From the NCBI GenBank assembly GCA_037176705.1, contig CM073898.1, positions 27,078,488-27,142,487 of the forward strand: a stretch of 64,000 nt of DNA. Reading direction: 5' to 3'. Source of the stretch: Molossus alvarezi. Taxonomy: Eukaryota; Chordata; Mammalia; Chiroptera; Molossidae. Under the pieces are notes generated by a model. It worked only from the letters and a program-made list of their open reading frames with translations. It did not search any database and was not told the DNA's origin. Positions 47,490 through 58,964 of this stretch are shown piece by piece; position 1 is the stretch's first letter, and each line of letters opens with the position of its first letter. The position numbers were made by a program, and so were the translations under genes.

Positions 47490-48975
47490 AGCACTGTGAA
47501 TAGATGCATCATCAAATTTAGCTCCGCTTGCTGAACTCCATCTTTTATGCTCAGCCCATGTATTTAGGATACTGCTGAGACCATCAGCCTACTGACATGC
47601 CTGACATACATTGATTAGATTCAGAAGAAATTCTTCATTTTCTCTTTGTAAAATCCAAAATTATTTATTTAAAAATGCCAGAGGTAGAGACTCTGTATGT
47701 AACACTCTATGTTTAACTCCATTAACTTCAAAATACCTGCTGACAAGTTCCCTGTCTTTGTTACAGTGAGCTCCAAGAAACGGTTTTCTAAAAACTTGCA
47801 AATGTATTTTGATTGTGTATAGAGGGAAAATGTCTAGGCAATTTTCATAATTCAAGTGAAGTCATGGGTGCATTAGCAAGTCCTAAATTTAGAAATACTA
47901 GTTTCGATAAATCTAAAGTACAGCTTTAAGTAGCTATAAGAAAATAATGTTTCTTCATTAACTCTGTATTCTATTAACTAGATACATATAACTGTGCAAC
48001 CCAAGAAAAAAGGGAGTACTCTCCTGGTGACTTATGAGGTCATGATGAACCTCTCTCAAGCGATGCCTGCTGCAAACATAAATGTTCAATGTTTGGGGGT
48101 GTGTTTCTATAAGAAAATTACACAAATAATAGCAGGTTTCTTTGATTGTATTTTTTTATGTACTAAACTTTTCCCATTCTAAAGTTAGTGACTATTTACT
48201 TTGTTGAAATTACTTCAGAAAAATTGAAAATGACTAATTATTGGCTAGAATTTTGTTCTCCAATTTAACATGTATAATTTAATATCAGCTTTCAAATAGC
48301 TCAGCCCAGAAATTATAAATGGTGGACATTTTGTACGGATAACTTTTAATTTCATAAGTATGAATCTATTCTCCAAAGTTCTTAGCTATGTACTTGCACA
48401 CATATATTTGCTTATTAACATGTTTGTGCACACAACACACATATATACATCATCCCATATATCATGTATGATATTCTTTTTCCAGATGTTAAGGAAATTA
48501 CATTTAACATTTTTGAAATGGTGAATTACATTTAACATTTTTGAAACTGTGAATTATAATGTCATTTACATTTACTCGTTTTAAAATCAACACTAGATTC
48601 TCTGGTTCCACCTAGTCCTTCCCACTGAATACAAATACAAAACAGGGACAGAATGGAGAGAACAGCTAATGAGCTCTGCGAAGCAGATCAGAAAGAGCAG
48701 ACTTGAGAAGACATGCACTTGAAATTCCATGGAACAAATTGTAAGTTTACCATGTTTTTCCTCTCGCATCTCCCAGCCTGAGTCCAGCACACCAGTCGTG
48801 GGCAGTAAGGCACACAGAGAGGCTAGATGAACCCCTTCGCTCTGGCTTGAGAAGCAGGAACGGGAACACCTAATATTCAGAGGAAATAAACACCTTTTCT
48901 CTCTCTTTTCATTCTTCTGTCATGCCCCAGCCCCCCAGCCGTCCAAAAAATCACAATGAGCAAAATAAAAATTCA
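47490..48975. other. Unique sequence with a 28-bp tandem duplication
   Basis: No gene. Two adjacent 28-bp units starting aattacatttaacattttt lie at 48496-48523 and 48524-48551 and differ at two positions. Confidence 0.45.
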
Positions 48976-48979
48976 GAAG

Positions 48980-49562
48980 ATAGTCCTTCAGTAGGTGAAA
49001 GGATAAATAAACAGTGTGTGGTACATCCAGACAATGAACTATTGTTTAGTGCTTAAAACAAAGGAGCTACCAAGCCAGGAAAAGGTGTGAAGGAAAATTA
49101 AATGACTATTACTAAGTGAAAGAAGCCGATCAGAACAGGCTATGGACTGTTTGAGTCCAGATGCATGATGTTCTGGGAAAGACAAAACTGTGGAGGTGGT
49201 AAAAGATCAGTGGTTGTCAGGGCTTGGGGAGAGGGAAGGAATGAATAGGCAGCACACAGAGAATTTTAGAGCAGCTACAAAATACTCTGTATGCTACTAT
49301 AATGATGAATACGTGTCATTATTCACTTGTCCAAACCAACAGAATGTACAGCACTGAGTGAACCATAATGTAAACTATGGACTTTGAGTGATTAAGACAT
49401 GTCAATGTAGGTTTTTCAGTTGTAACAAATGTACCACTCCAGTGGGGGATGCTGATAATGGGTCAGCTGTGCATGTGTGGGCACAGGGGTATATGGGACA
49501 TTTCTGTACCTTCCTCTCAATCTTGTTGTGAATCTAATACTGCTCTAAAAAAATTAAACCTT
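48980..49562 (+). mobile_element. Old L1M-type 3' end
   Basis: Plus-strand L1 terminal region: ggtacatccagacaatgaac, agatcagtggttgtcaggg, gggtatatgggacatttctg, aatctaatactgctctaaa. Diverged, with a vestigial A-rich end. Confidence 0.75.
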
Positions 49563-49564
49563 TT

Positions 49565-50380
49565 TCAAAAATATTCACAGGAAGAATATAATAGCCAAAG
49601 GGAGATAACAAAATATAAGAGTCAGTGATCTTGAAAATACACCAATAGATGAAAATTATCCAATTTGAAAAACAGTGAAGGAAAATAATGAAAACATAAT
49701 TCTGGTTTCCCATTGTTTGGTAGTCTTGGGAAATATAACCTAGATTATTTCTCATTCCAGGATATCAATTAAAAAATCTGAGAAGTATATATTATGCCTC
49801 TAAAATACAGGAAAGACCCCCAACCTTATTTATTTGCTTAGTGGGAAAAGATGACTGGCCTTATCCCAGTCTGCCCTAGTGACCTCTCCTGACCATTTCC
49901 CTTTCCCTGGCCTGTTACTCTGGGATGATTTCATGTTGCTGATGGTGTATAAACATCTAAGATAGTTCTCACTTAAATTAGACCCCTCACCATATGTTTA
50001 CGACTCTAGCTCGCAACTTTCTAGCTTTAATAGCTGTTTTAGATCATTAGGTTTCTGAATGGCATGAATGCTCCTCTTTGATTTATTGCTTTTGGGGTCC
50101 CATTCTGTTTTCAGCTGCACACTCCTTTCTGTTTCAGAAGACAGAGTCCTTCTGATGCTCTGGCTCTACAATCCCAAAGGCCGGATTTCTGATTTGCCAA
50201 CCGAATGTGACAGTGCTCCATCCTGCGCTCGTCAAGTTCCTGAAGCCACGCCTCAGAAAAGCCCTTCTGCTCAAAATCTTACCGAGGTCGTGATACATTA
50301 GAATTTGTCTATTCTGCTGGGCGAGGCGTTGTAAAGAAATATGATTTGTTTGCTGATTTTGAAACTTTAGAAATTAGTTA
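49565..50380. other. Unique sequence, no gene seen
   Basis: A frame at 50068-50301 starts with a hydrophobic stretch (MLLFDLLLLGSHSVFSC) and runs 77 codons to a stop. No splice framing or recognised domain supports it, so I do not call it a gene. Confidence 0.35.
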
Positions 50381-50398
50381 TTTAACAATTTCACGTAG

Positions 50399-50615
50399 CT
50401 CAGCCAGTGTGGCTCAGTGGTTGAGCATTGACCCATGTACCAAGGGGTCACTGGTTCAATTCCTGGTCAGGGCACATGGCTAGGCTGTGGGCCCGATCCC
50501 CAGTGGGGGGCGTGCAGGAGGCGGCCAATCAATGTTCTCTCTCATCCATGTCTCTCTCTCCCTTTCCCTTCCTCTTTCTCTAAAAAGAAAAAAAGAAAAA
50601 AAAGAAAGAAAACAA
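50399..50615 (+). mobile_element. Ves-type SINE, type A
   Basis: Plus-strand head cagccagtgtggctcagtggttgagc, B-box ggttcaattcc, CT-rich tail, A-rich end. Duplications aacaatttcacgtag (50384-50398) and aacaatttcacatag (50616-50630) differ only at a CpG-type site. Confidence 0.95.
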
Positions 50616-50634
50616 AACAATTTCACATAGTAGT

Positions 50635-51160
50635 ATTTCATTTCTACTTGACAGGTTGATCAGACTTCAGCACAAATCCCTGTAAAATGACAAGATAGAA
50701 GTAGTTTAATATTTTGAGAAGATAATCTTTCCTAGAGGACTTTTTAAATATTTTTCCTATTTTTAAACTTTAGTTAAAGCTCCTTTCAAAATCTCAGGAA
50801 AGCATTTCCCTTTGATCTTCTCTGGTTAGACTAGGCTTTGCAATTCAGGTCTATCTTCTCTGATTTCCTTTTATTTGTTAATGAAGAGATTTCTGGAAAC
50901 TTTTATAATGAATGTTTATATAACGATAGCTTCAAACATGAACTGAGGGATGAGGGATGAATTCTAATAAAAAATACACCCCATAAAACATGATTTTTCT
51001 TTGTTTTCTGGTCATTTGTATTCTCTGCAGTTTTGTCAAGTAAGGACAGTCCAGAAAAAACCGGAAACTCTGAGTCATTAGGGCCAGAGCACTGAAATAG
51101 TAAGAGAATTGTTTTTTTGTTGGCTTTTGTGTGTGTATTTTTTGTTGGTTTGTTTTTTTG
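50635..51160. other. Unique AT-rich sequence
   Basis: No recognised feature apart from the pyrimidine tract leading into the possible exon that follows. Confidence 0.4.
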
Positions 51161-51163
51161 CAG

Positions 51164-51382
51164 CTGGAAAAGCTGCGACACACATGCAAGATCAGTGTGG
51201 TTCTCTGTCTGCTCTTCCCCGTCTCTGTAACCGATGCAGCAGAGTGCAGCAGGCGCTGCCTGGGGAAAGTGCTGCAATCACAGAAATCCGCAGCCCTTGA
51301 CGACGGTCTGCGGTGCACTCAGCGGTCTGGTTATGTCTGCATGAGCCACAGGACCAGCACCTGCAAGGCTACAGTCTTATAA
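51164..51382 (+). other. Possible terminal exon or remnant, cysteine-rich frame
   Basis: A GC-richer island with an open frame of 72 codons ending in TAA. It follows a long T/G-rich pyrimidine tract and a cag that could be a 3' splice acceptor (51161-51163, phase 0). The translation has a hydrophobic stretch (KISVVLCLLFPVSVTDA) and seven cysteines, with downstream CSRRC and CTQRSGYVC. I do not recognise a family. No AATAAA is obvious nearby, and the minus strand is also open. Chance is more likely than a gene. Confidence 0.15.
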
Positions 51383-51549
51383 AGGAACTGGCCATGGATT
51401 TTAATTGTGGGCTTCTTCTGTTTGGCAAAAATGTTATTTCGGTTCTTCATTTCCTAACAACATTCCATCTTTTCCACAGCTCCAAAACTGCTATTCTTCA
51501 ATACAGTGTCACATTACCAACATGAGACCTTTAAACAACGTATGTTGAA

Positions 51550-51695
51550 TTGTGATTTTCAGACCACATGATGCGAATCACCTGGACCCAACCCCAAATC
51601 GCCTAAATCAAAGAGTTGTGGGTAAGGTTTATGAATTTACACATTTTCCATTTTCCCAAGGTAAATTTTCTGCTACCAGTTAGAGAATCCCTCTC
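51550..51695. mobile_element. MER5-type hAT-Charlie MITE fragment
   Basis: The core atgatgcgaatcacctgga with caaatcgcctaaatcaaag and a closing ccagttagagaatccc resembles a diverged MER5A-like element, an ancient hAT-Charlie MITE in placental mammals. Ends not verified. Confidence 0.5.
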
Positions 51696-51884
51696 CCTGG
51701 AAAAACCTGTAATGATGACCCAATGTCAACAGTGCTATGTAATTAGCATCTGAAAGAGAAGAGCGTCCATCAAAGACTAAGAAAAAGGAAGAAATTGGTA
51801 AATATTTCACTTCCAATATAAAAAATAATATGCTTGAACCAAAAGGAATATCAGTCCAAACCTCACAATATATGACCAAGGAAA

Positions 51885-52045
51885 CATAGTAGAAGCTGCC
51901 ATTTAGTGAGTAATTGCTGTGTGCTAGGCATTGTGCTAAGCAGTCTATATTTGGATTACTCTCTGTTGCTCAAAGAGTAGAGGATTTCAGATTATTGAGT
52001 ATATTATTGGCAAAAAGTGGGTCAGACTCTAGATTCAACTCAAAG
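51885..52045 (-). mobile_element. MIR-type fragment
   Basis: The ccatttagtgagtaattgctgtgtgctaggcattgtgctaag segment is the reverse complement of the MIR terminal region. Confidence 0.55.
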
Positions 52046-52049
52046 CCAC

Positions 52050-52685
52050 ATTCTGTTTTACCTTATAGTTCCTTGTCTTCCCCCTGGAGGAAAGGTGAAC
52101 AACACTCAATATGTGCCCCTTAACATGAATTTCTAGTACCTAGCACTTGAACAAAGTATTTGCCATCTATTCACTTTTTCATTTTCCCTAAAGAAGAAAT
52201 AGAATTCTCAAAAATGTCACACTTTGATCATATTCAAAGTCCAAGCACAAAGTATATTGTGTTAAAATGCACTGACTAGAAAACAGCCAGATGTAAAGTT
52301 TTATGTGAAGCACACCGAGAATACTGGAATTAGTTTCCTTCTCAATGATTTAGTCTTAATTTTGTAATGAATAATTATACATTGTGATCTTTAAGCAACA
52401 GTCTAATTGTTTATTCAGTACTGTGTAGGATTCTGGAGCAAGCAGTTTGTTCATCTCTAGAGATCTGTTTGCATGTGGGCTGTGCACATATGTTTCATCC
52501 AGGCACTTGTGAAGCATTCTTATATTTTCGGTTTCCTACATAGATCTGTAATAACAAAGAGCTACATCTTTTTTATATTCTCATATGACAAACTTTAGAC
52601 ATGAGGACTAGGTAGTTCTGTCTTTGCTCACCATCCTTCTCAGCCAAAAAGCCAAATACTTTAGTGTGCTCTAGCCTTAGCCTAC
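52050..52685. other. Unique sequence, no gene seen
   Basis: No supported feature. Confidence 0.4.
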
Positions 52686-52689
52686 ACTT

Positions 52690-53105
52690 TCAGCTGCATT
52701 TCTTACCACTTTCTCTGTTCTTTACTTTATGTTGCAATGATACTTGAAGTTCCAGGAGCACACAACACCGCCTCATTCTCATATGAATGTCTACATTTTG
52801 TTTTATCTGCCTAAAACTTTTACTTGGCAGCCAACTCAAATATTAACTTCTCTGCAACATACTGTTTAACTCAGTCTCAACCTTCAAGCAGAATTACTTT
52901 CTTCCTTCTCTGTTATCATCACTGGACCTTGTGTTTTCCTCTCTCTATCATTGCAGTTGCCACTCTACATTTTAGTTGTTTGTTTGTACACCTGATTTCT
53001 ACTTAATCTTAAATTGCTTGAGGAAGATAATTTGTCTGATTCTCCAGAACCCAGAACAACACCTGATAGAGCAAATGCCTAGTGAATAAAGGAGATTTAT
53101 CTTCC
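52690..53105 (+). mobile_element. L2 LINE 3' fragment
   Basis: Plus-strand L2-like order: cagccaactcaaatattaac (the feeding sequence of the L2 3' region), tctctatcattgcagttgcc, ttaaattgcttgaggaagataatttgtctg and cctagtgaataaagg. Diverged and inactive. Confidence 0.6.
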
Positions 53106-53109
53106 TCTT

Positions 53110-53800
53110 TGTTTTACATTCTTAATGACTCATCTCTTTTCAACTGAGTTTTCTTTATAAAGATTAAAATCTGTTAACTGAGAAAACGCCATTTGGTGGG
53201 AATCAGACTGTTGATTTATAGACAAAACATCAGTGATTAAAGCAACTTGTCAATTCAATGATAACTAGGATTTCCATATAGTTTCACAGTTTCTGATAAA
53301 TTTTCTTATACATTAAGTTATTTTGACCAATCAAGGTAGATAGTCATTACTTATTGCACCTGAAGGAATGGCGATCCTACAATTGTAAGCGGTGTTGCCC
53401 AATATGGCCACTTCTTTGCGTGTGTTTTAACCTCAAATTTCATGCTCATTCCAGTTGCAAAGAGAATTTTCAATGAATAGTTTAGAGTGTCTATCTCAAG
53501 AAAAACCGATAATTTATTTCTGTTCTAGAACTCCTCAAATTAAAAATTGATTTTATTTTCTTAAAGATTACTTAGCACAGATATCTTTTTTAAATTAAAT
53601 GAGAGCTCATAGCATTTAATTTAAAAAATGCATGCCCTCTCTCAGATGTTGAGATATACGACATGAGATAAGCATTCCCCAGTGTTGCAAAACTTCAAAA
53701 ACCCTTGTAAGAAAGAAGGGTTTGCAACCATTAAACAAACAAACAAACAAACACATACTCAAAAAACCCAAACAATAATTTTCACCTTTTAAAAAAATGA
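53110..53800. other. Unique sequence
   Basis: No gene. It includes an (AAAC)n tract (53732-53753) and a short segment ttgcccaatatggccac resembling one end of the MITE at 26155. Confidence 0.4.
53732..53753. repeat. (AAAC)n microsatellite
   Basis: Five tandem aaac units. Confidence 0.9.
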
Positions 53801-53889
53801 ATAAAGGTAAAAGGAGTATGGGGATACATCTGACCTTTTTAATAAACCCCTAATACTTATACATAGACACACAGATGACGCATTTGCCA

Positions 53890-54065
53890 TTGATAAAAAG
53901 TTACAAAATAGTCATGTAAAGTACAGCAAAGGGAATATAGTCAACAATACTGTAATAGCTATGTATAGGACTAGGTAGGTGTTTGAAATATTAGGGGGAA
54001 TACTTTGTAAAGTATATGGTTGTCTAACCACTGTGCAGTACATCTGACACTAATACAAACTCTTT
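53890..54065 (+). mobile_element. Old L1 3' UTR fragment
   Basis: Plus-strand segments tacagcaaagggaatatagtc, aacaatactgtaatagctatg and tctaaccactgtgcagtacatctgac match the order of an older L1 3' end. Confidence 0.65.
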
Positions 54066-54069
54066 CAGG

Positions 54070-55970
54070 AATGACTGAGCCTGGGAGAACATAGATCATA
54101 TTCTATAAAAAACCCAATCCCACCATGAGGTTTAATATAATTTTATAGCCTGGAAGTGACAGTCACAAAGTATTATAACATTGTAAAATTTGCAAAAGCC
54201 TGAGGAACTTAATTTATTCATGTTCACCTCCAGATATTTATCTATGATTAGATCTATGTATTAAATCACACATTCATTCATTTTAATTGCCTTGAATGTG
54301 TAAGGCACTGTTCCACTAGAGGAGTCATGCACCTCTATACAAACCTTTAGTATTTCTCAATTACTTGTTAGATTATCTTCAAATGACTTAGTTTGACATT
54401 CAATACCCCTTATCTTTAGTCCAAATCTACATTTCATGTTTGTTTTTCCTGTTTCTGAGCACCCTGGTTGGTTCAACCATTCAATCTGGTTGGTTCAATA
54501 AGCCATCTTTGAATTTCTCTTCCCTCTGGTTGTCCTAATGCAACTATTTCCTGATAGAAACAAGTTTCATCCAAGGACAGACTATTTTTAATCCTCTTTA
54601 TAAATCAATTATTAACAAGGCATCATGGGATTCAAAACAGATGAAACAGGTTTTCTGTACTAACCTGATTTCCTATGAAATATGTTTTTTTAGTGCATTA
54701 GAAATTGTAATTAAGCTTCAAAGTTATGAAAAAAATCAAGTCTTAATTAACAATCTGTACAGACCAACAGAAATCTGATTCTTTAGGTTAGATGGGCTTC
54801 CAAGAGTGAAATTATGTAATGATCTAATAGCGCCACATGATACTTAACTTACTAAGGTGGGCATTTGGGAAGAGTCAGTCATATAAGCCAGGAGTGTTCT
54901 TCTCAACTAACTAAAAGGAAAACTAGTCTCTTTGCCTGTTCAGAAGAAAATGATAGGTTCTACCTGTATGATGAAACACATGAGCCACAAAGGTAATGAT
55001 ATACTGAAGAGGTTTAGAAAACACAATTTAGAAAAGATTCCTAAAAGTGCCCTCTGAACAAAAAGAATGCCAATTCATCCACTTAGGACCTAAAACATCA
55101 AATTAAAAAACAGCAATTTCTTTTATCTTAGTGGTAAATGAATCTCATTTCAATGCTTTTTTGCTTTCAATGTTGTTTGTTTTTAAACAGTTGGTATGTA
55201 TCTATGCAAATGACCAAGCAAGCGGCTTAGTCCGGGGATAAGAAAAGAAAGCTCCACGGAAGACAATATATTACTTACATAAAAGGCAGGGCTATGATCT
55301 TCCCTAGCTTTGGGTCTTTCTTTAATTCTCCCCTCAAATAGACATAATAGACTTATCTACAATGCAATATCTATGTGATGACTATATATCCAATTACTTG
55401 TGAAAAGCCTCTCATGTAGGTGGAAGACAAACCACTTTGTGAGTTTGGAGATTCACTGAGCAAAAGTAAATTCGGTCAAATCATGCCCTGTTAAGGAAAG
55501 GGAAGCCAATTTACCAAAATAATGCAAGGGACAAAGGAAGCATGAGAACAGGGAGACAAGGAGACAGGATAAAGTGAATTAACACTACGGCTTCCTTTAA
55601 AAAAGGTCCTCCAAATACAAATGAGTCTTGCTGGGGAAAAAAATGTCAGAATGAGAACTCTCTGCGAGTGTGTGAGTCATATTGTAAACTGGACTATGCT
55701 TTAGAATAGATTTATATTGTTTAAATGTATATTATGCCCTCATCTGTTAACGTACTTTTATTTTCAACAGTTCTGTTCCCAATGATACTGAGGCTACCCT
55801 ATACATTATTTCACTTTAACACAGGGCTTTCTTCATTAATTGCCTTCTTTGCAATGGTTAAAATCAATAAGAAAAAAAACCACTCAATATATATATGTAA
55901 AGAAAGGCCATAGTCCTGGAAGGCTTAAGTAACTAACACAGTGATATTGTCATTAATTTAACTATGAGAA
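54070..55970. other. Unique AT-rich sequence
   Basis: No gene or clear repeat seen. A short ggttggttcaa duplication occurs near 54468-54502. Confidence 0.4.
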
Positions 55971-55975
55971 AATTA

Positions 55976-56012
55976 TACACACACACACACACAACGCACA
56001 CACACACACACA
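55976..56012. repeat. (CA)n microsatellite
   Basis: CA repeat with one acg interruption. Confidence 0.95.
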
Positions 56013-56014
56013 TA

Positions 56015-57150
56015 AATGTGAAGTCTGGAGCCTGGACCAATTTCTGACTCCCAAAATGCAGGTCCATGGCTTTAATGATTGACATCAAAATAGTGGCAGT
56101 TTCAGACATCGGAGGACTGGTGCAGAGCTCCCTTGAGAGTGGAAAGCAGGTCCGAGTGTGGCTTTCTCATTAGTGCACAAGGAGAGGCACATTCGCAGGA
56201 GAAATGCCTGTTTTGTTAGCGGAGAGAAATGGGGATCCTTAGCCCTCCCTGCCAAAGAACTTGAGGGTCCTGGATTCTGACTGAATCTATATCTTGGAAA
56301 TTATTGATGATAATGATGGTGTCATTTGAATTTCTCCACTGTTTGAGCAGAGTTTTGCTTATAAGAAATCAACAAACATATGCTCATGGATTGAATGTAC
56401 TAGCAGTGCTACCTGTGGTCATTAAACTTGAGTTATTACTGTTCAGTGATGCACAGTTCATTCATACTTTTTGCCGCTGACTTGCCATTTTTCTTTATTG
56501 TCTCAGCTTGCACCTCCTCCTCCAACCTTCATTGCTCATTTTCCCTTTTTTTCTTCTCACCTTTGATATTTCAGTTAATCATGTCAGTTAATCATGTCAG
56601 TGAGACCCAGAATCTGCTATTAATAATTTATAGTGTCTGAATAATTGGCAGATTTTACTTTGGCAGTGAGTCTCTACATATTGAGAGACTGGATATACAG
56701 GTACACGATGGCCGGTCCATACATGAGAATAGAACTCTGACCCACAACCTCTTCAGCAAAAAGCCTGGGAAGTCAAATTATCACCATTGCCACCATCAGC
56801 CCAGAATGGTCCCCTTCTTCCAACTTAGGGTCAACCAGGGAAAGCCAAATAAGCTCCCCAAACCAATCACAGAGGATACCTCGCTTCTCTTAGCCTGACT
56901 CCAGCTTTCTCATGCCCACACCTCCACCCAGAACACACTTGAAGACTTCCCCCTTTTCCACTCTAAAGCTTCCCTCCTCCCCTCCTTCCCTCTGGGTCTC
57001 CTTGCTATTGGAAGTTCTACATAAATAGCCTCTGCTTGTTCTCACTTGGATGGTCTTCGTTTATTTCCACAATATTACCTTTTCCAGTATTTATATTTGA
57101 AACTTCTAGTTTCTAATTTACAAAAGAGTGTTTCACTTCTGCTTAAAAAA
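56015..57150. other. Unique sequence, possible decayed LTR-like part
   Basis: No gene. The pyrimidine-rich 56880-57060 stretch, with tctacataaatagcctctgcttg, loosely resembles an LTR promoter and end, but I could not define termini. Confidence 0.3.
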
Positions 57151-57161
57151 CAAGTCAAGCA

Positions 57162-57268
57162 CCCTGGCCTGTTTGGCTCAGCGGTTGGAGCGTCAGCCTG
57201 TGGACCAGAGGGTAATGGGTTCGGTTCCTGCTAGGGGCATGTACCAAAAAAAAAAAAAAAAAAAAAAA
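57162..57268 (+). mobile_element. Head-only SINE (type B tRNA-like head plus poly-A)
   Basis: Only the first 84 bp of a type B SINE are present: A-box ttggctcagcggttggag and B-box ggttcggttcc. The sequence ends at catgtacc and is followed directly by an uninterrupted A-run (57246-57270). It is bounded by its own 10-bp duplication aagtcaagca (57152-57161 and 57269-57278). It is therefore a complete insertion of a short transcript and not a later deletion of a full SINE. Confidence 0.92.
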
Positions 57269-57284
57269 AAGTCAAGCATAACCA

Positions 57285-57570
57285 AACAATGAGGGGAAAA
57301 TTATTTGAATTCTTAAGAAATACTTGAGCCAGGTCATGGTCCAGCTCTCATTTCTATAGACAATTTACCAAGATTTGCTGATAGAAAAAGATCATGTGGA
57401 CCGTTTTGGAAACTACCCAAACTCTGGTTTACTGAAATGAGTTTGCTAAATAGGTGCTCTTCATCTCTTGCATATCAATCATAAAAGGAAGACAGTTCCT
57501 TTTCTGCCCTCTGCTCCAAAATGTGCACCAACTTCCTTCTAGAAATATATTATGTAAAAGTTTAGGTTGT
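57285..57570. other. Unique sequence, no gene seen
   Basis: No recognised feature. Confidence 0.4.
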
Positions 57571-57574
57571 CACC

Positions 57575-57715
57575 ATAGATGAAGAAACTGAAGCTCAGAG
57601 GATTGAAATGATTTAACCAAAAGCCAGCGTTGATAGGTACCAGATTCCTGGTGTGAATCCAAACTTGCTCTGACTTTAAAGACCATCTGCTTTTCTCTCT
57701 ATCACACTAGCTCAT
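57575..57715 (-). mobile_element. MIR SINE fragment
   Basis: Reverse-complement MIR: atagatgaagaaactgaagctcag, gatttaaccaaaagcc, gaatccaaacttgctctgac. Confidence 0.65.
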
Positions 57716-57719
57716 ATAA

Positions 57720-58705
57720 CCACCCCTCTTTTTGTCTCTCTTATATGGGTAATTATCACTTCTTTGTGACCATTATTTGAAGGATTCAGAATGAAGATTC
57801 TCAATACAGGTTTAGTGGATGACTAAAGGAAACATTTTTTGTTTTATTTTAGTTTTAGATTTAAAAATCAGCAAAGATAGGAACATCTTCTTACTTTATA
57901 AGCCCTAGAACAATTCACAGTCTATGCCTGGCCTTTCTAATAGTAATTACCACCCTAGTGTTTTAATACAATTAAAATTGAGATGCAGTACTGCCATTTG
58001 TAACAAATTGCCCAAACTATATCCAAACTGCATGCCTCAAAAGATACTTCACTGATTGTGAAGTCATAGGCTGATTGTATACATGTTTATTCCAGTCATT
58101 CTTACTTTAAGTGAGTTAGAAGAATCTAGTCAAAAGTGTACTAATGATTATTGTCATGAATCACTGATCAAAAGCCTGGGAGAGGCAGAATATCCTCAAC
58201 ACAAGCTGGAAATATAACTGCATACTTTTCCTTGAGAAGTCGAGAAAAGGAAAAAAGGTTGATTAAAAGGTAAATTTTATTCTATAATATTTAAAAATAA
58301 AGAAAATGGAATGTGTACAAAGAGAAAATTGAAAGTTGAAACAAAAAAGTCATAGAAAAATACTGTGGTGGTATTGGTTAATTTTTTTTAAATGAAAATA
58401 TTGAAATGAAATTAAAATTATAAAGTTGATTGTGTATTAATGCACACAGAAGACCTTTACTTGTTTACCTGCTCGAAATATACAATGACCAACCATACAT
58501 TGTGCAAGGTCAAGTGCACTTGAGCCTTAGATTGGCTTCATCACAAAAGCCATAAGTTTGATTATACATCCCTTCCACCCCAAGGAAACAGTTGAACTGA
58601 CAGGAATTTTACAAATATTTTGACCTGTTCCAAACCTATGAGAAAATGCTTTTAATAATATCAGCCTTGTTGGTACCAGTTAGGCTATTATCTTTCTTAA
58701 GAAAA
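57720..58705. other. Unique AT-rich sequence
   Basis: No supported gene or repeat. Confidence 0.4.
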
Positions 58706-58721
58706 GGATTAAGAAAAAGAT

Positions 58722-58951
58722 GTGCAGCCTGGCTGGTGTCGCTCAGTGGTAGGGGGTTGACTCATGCACTAAGAGGTCACCAGTTTGATTCCCAATCAGG
58801 GCACATGCCCAGGTTGTGGGCCCAATCTCCAGTGGGGGCATGCAGGAAGTGGCCAATCGATGTTCTCTCTTATTGATGCTTCTATCTCTGTCTCACTCTC
58901 CCTTCCTTCCTTTTTCTCTAAAATCAATATAAAAAAATTTTTTTTAAAGAG
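58722..58951 (+). mobile_element. Ves-type SINE, type A
   Basis: Plus-strand head gcctggctggtgtcgctcagtgg, B-box-like gtttgattccc, CT-rich tail, aaaatcaatataaaa end. Perfect 10-bp duplications agaaaaagat at 58712-58721 and 58952-58961. Confidence 0.93.
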
Positions 58952-58964
58952 AGAAAAAGATATA

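Noticed and set aside
50068..50301. 77-codon frame starting with a hydrophobic, signal-like stretch
   Set aside because: No splice sites, polyadenylation signal or recognisable domain in support. Length is within chance expectation for 64 kb.
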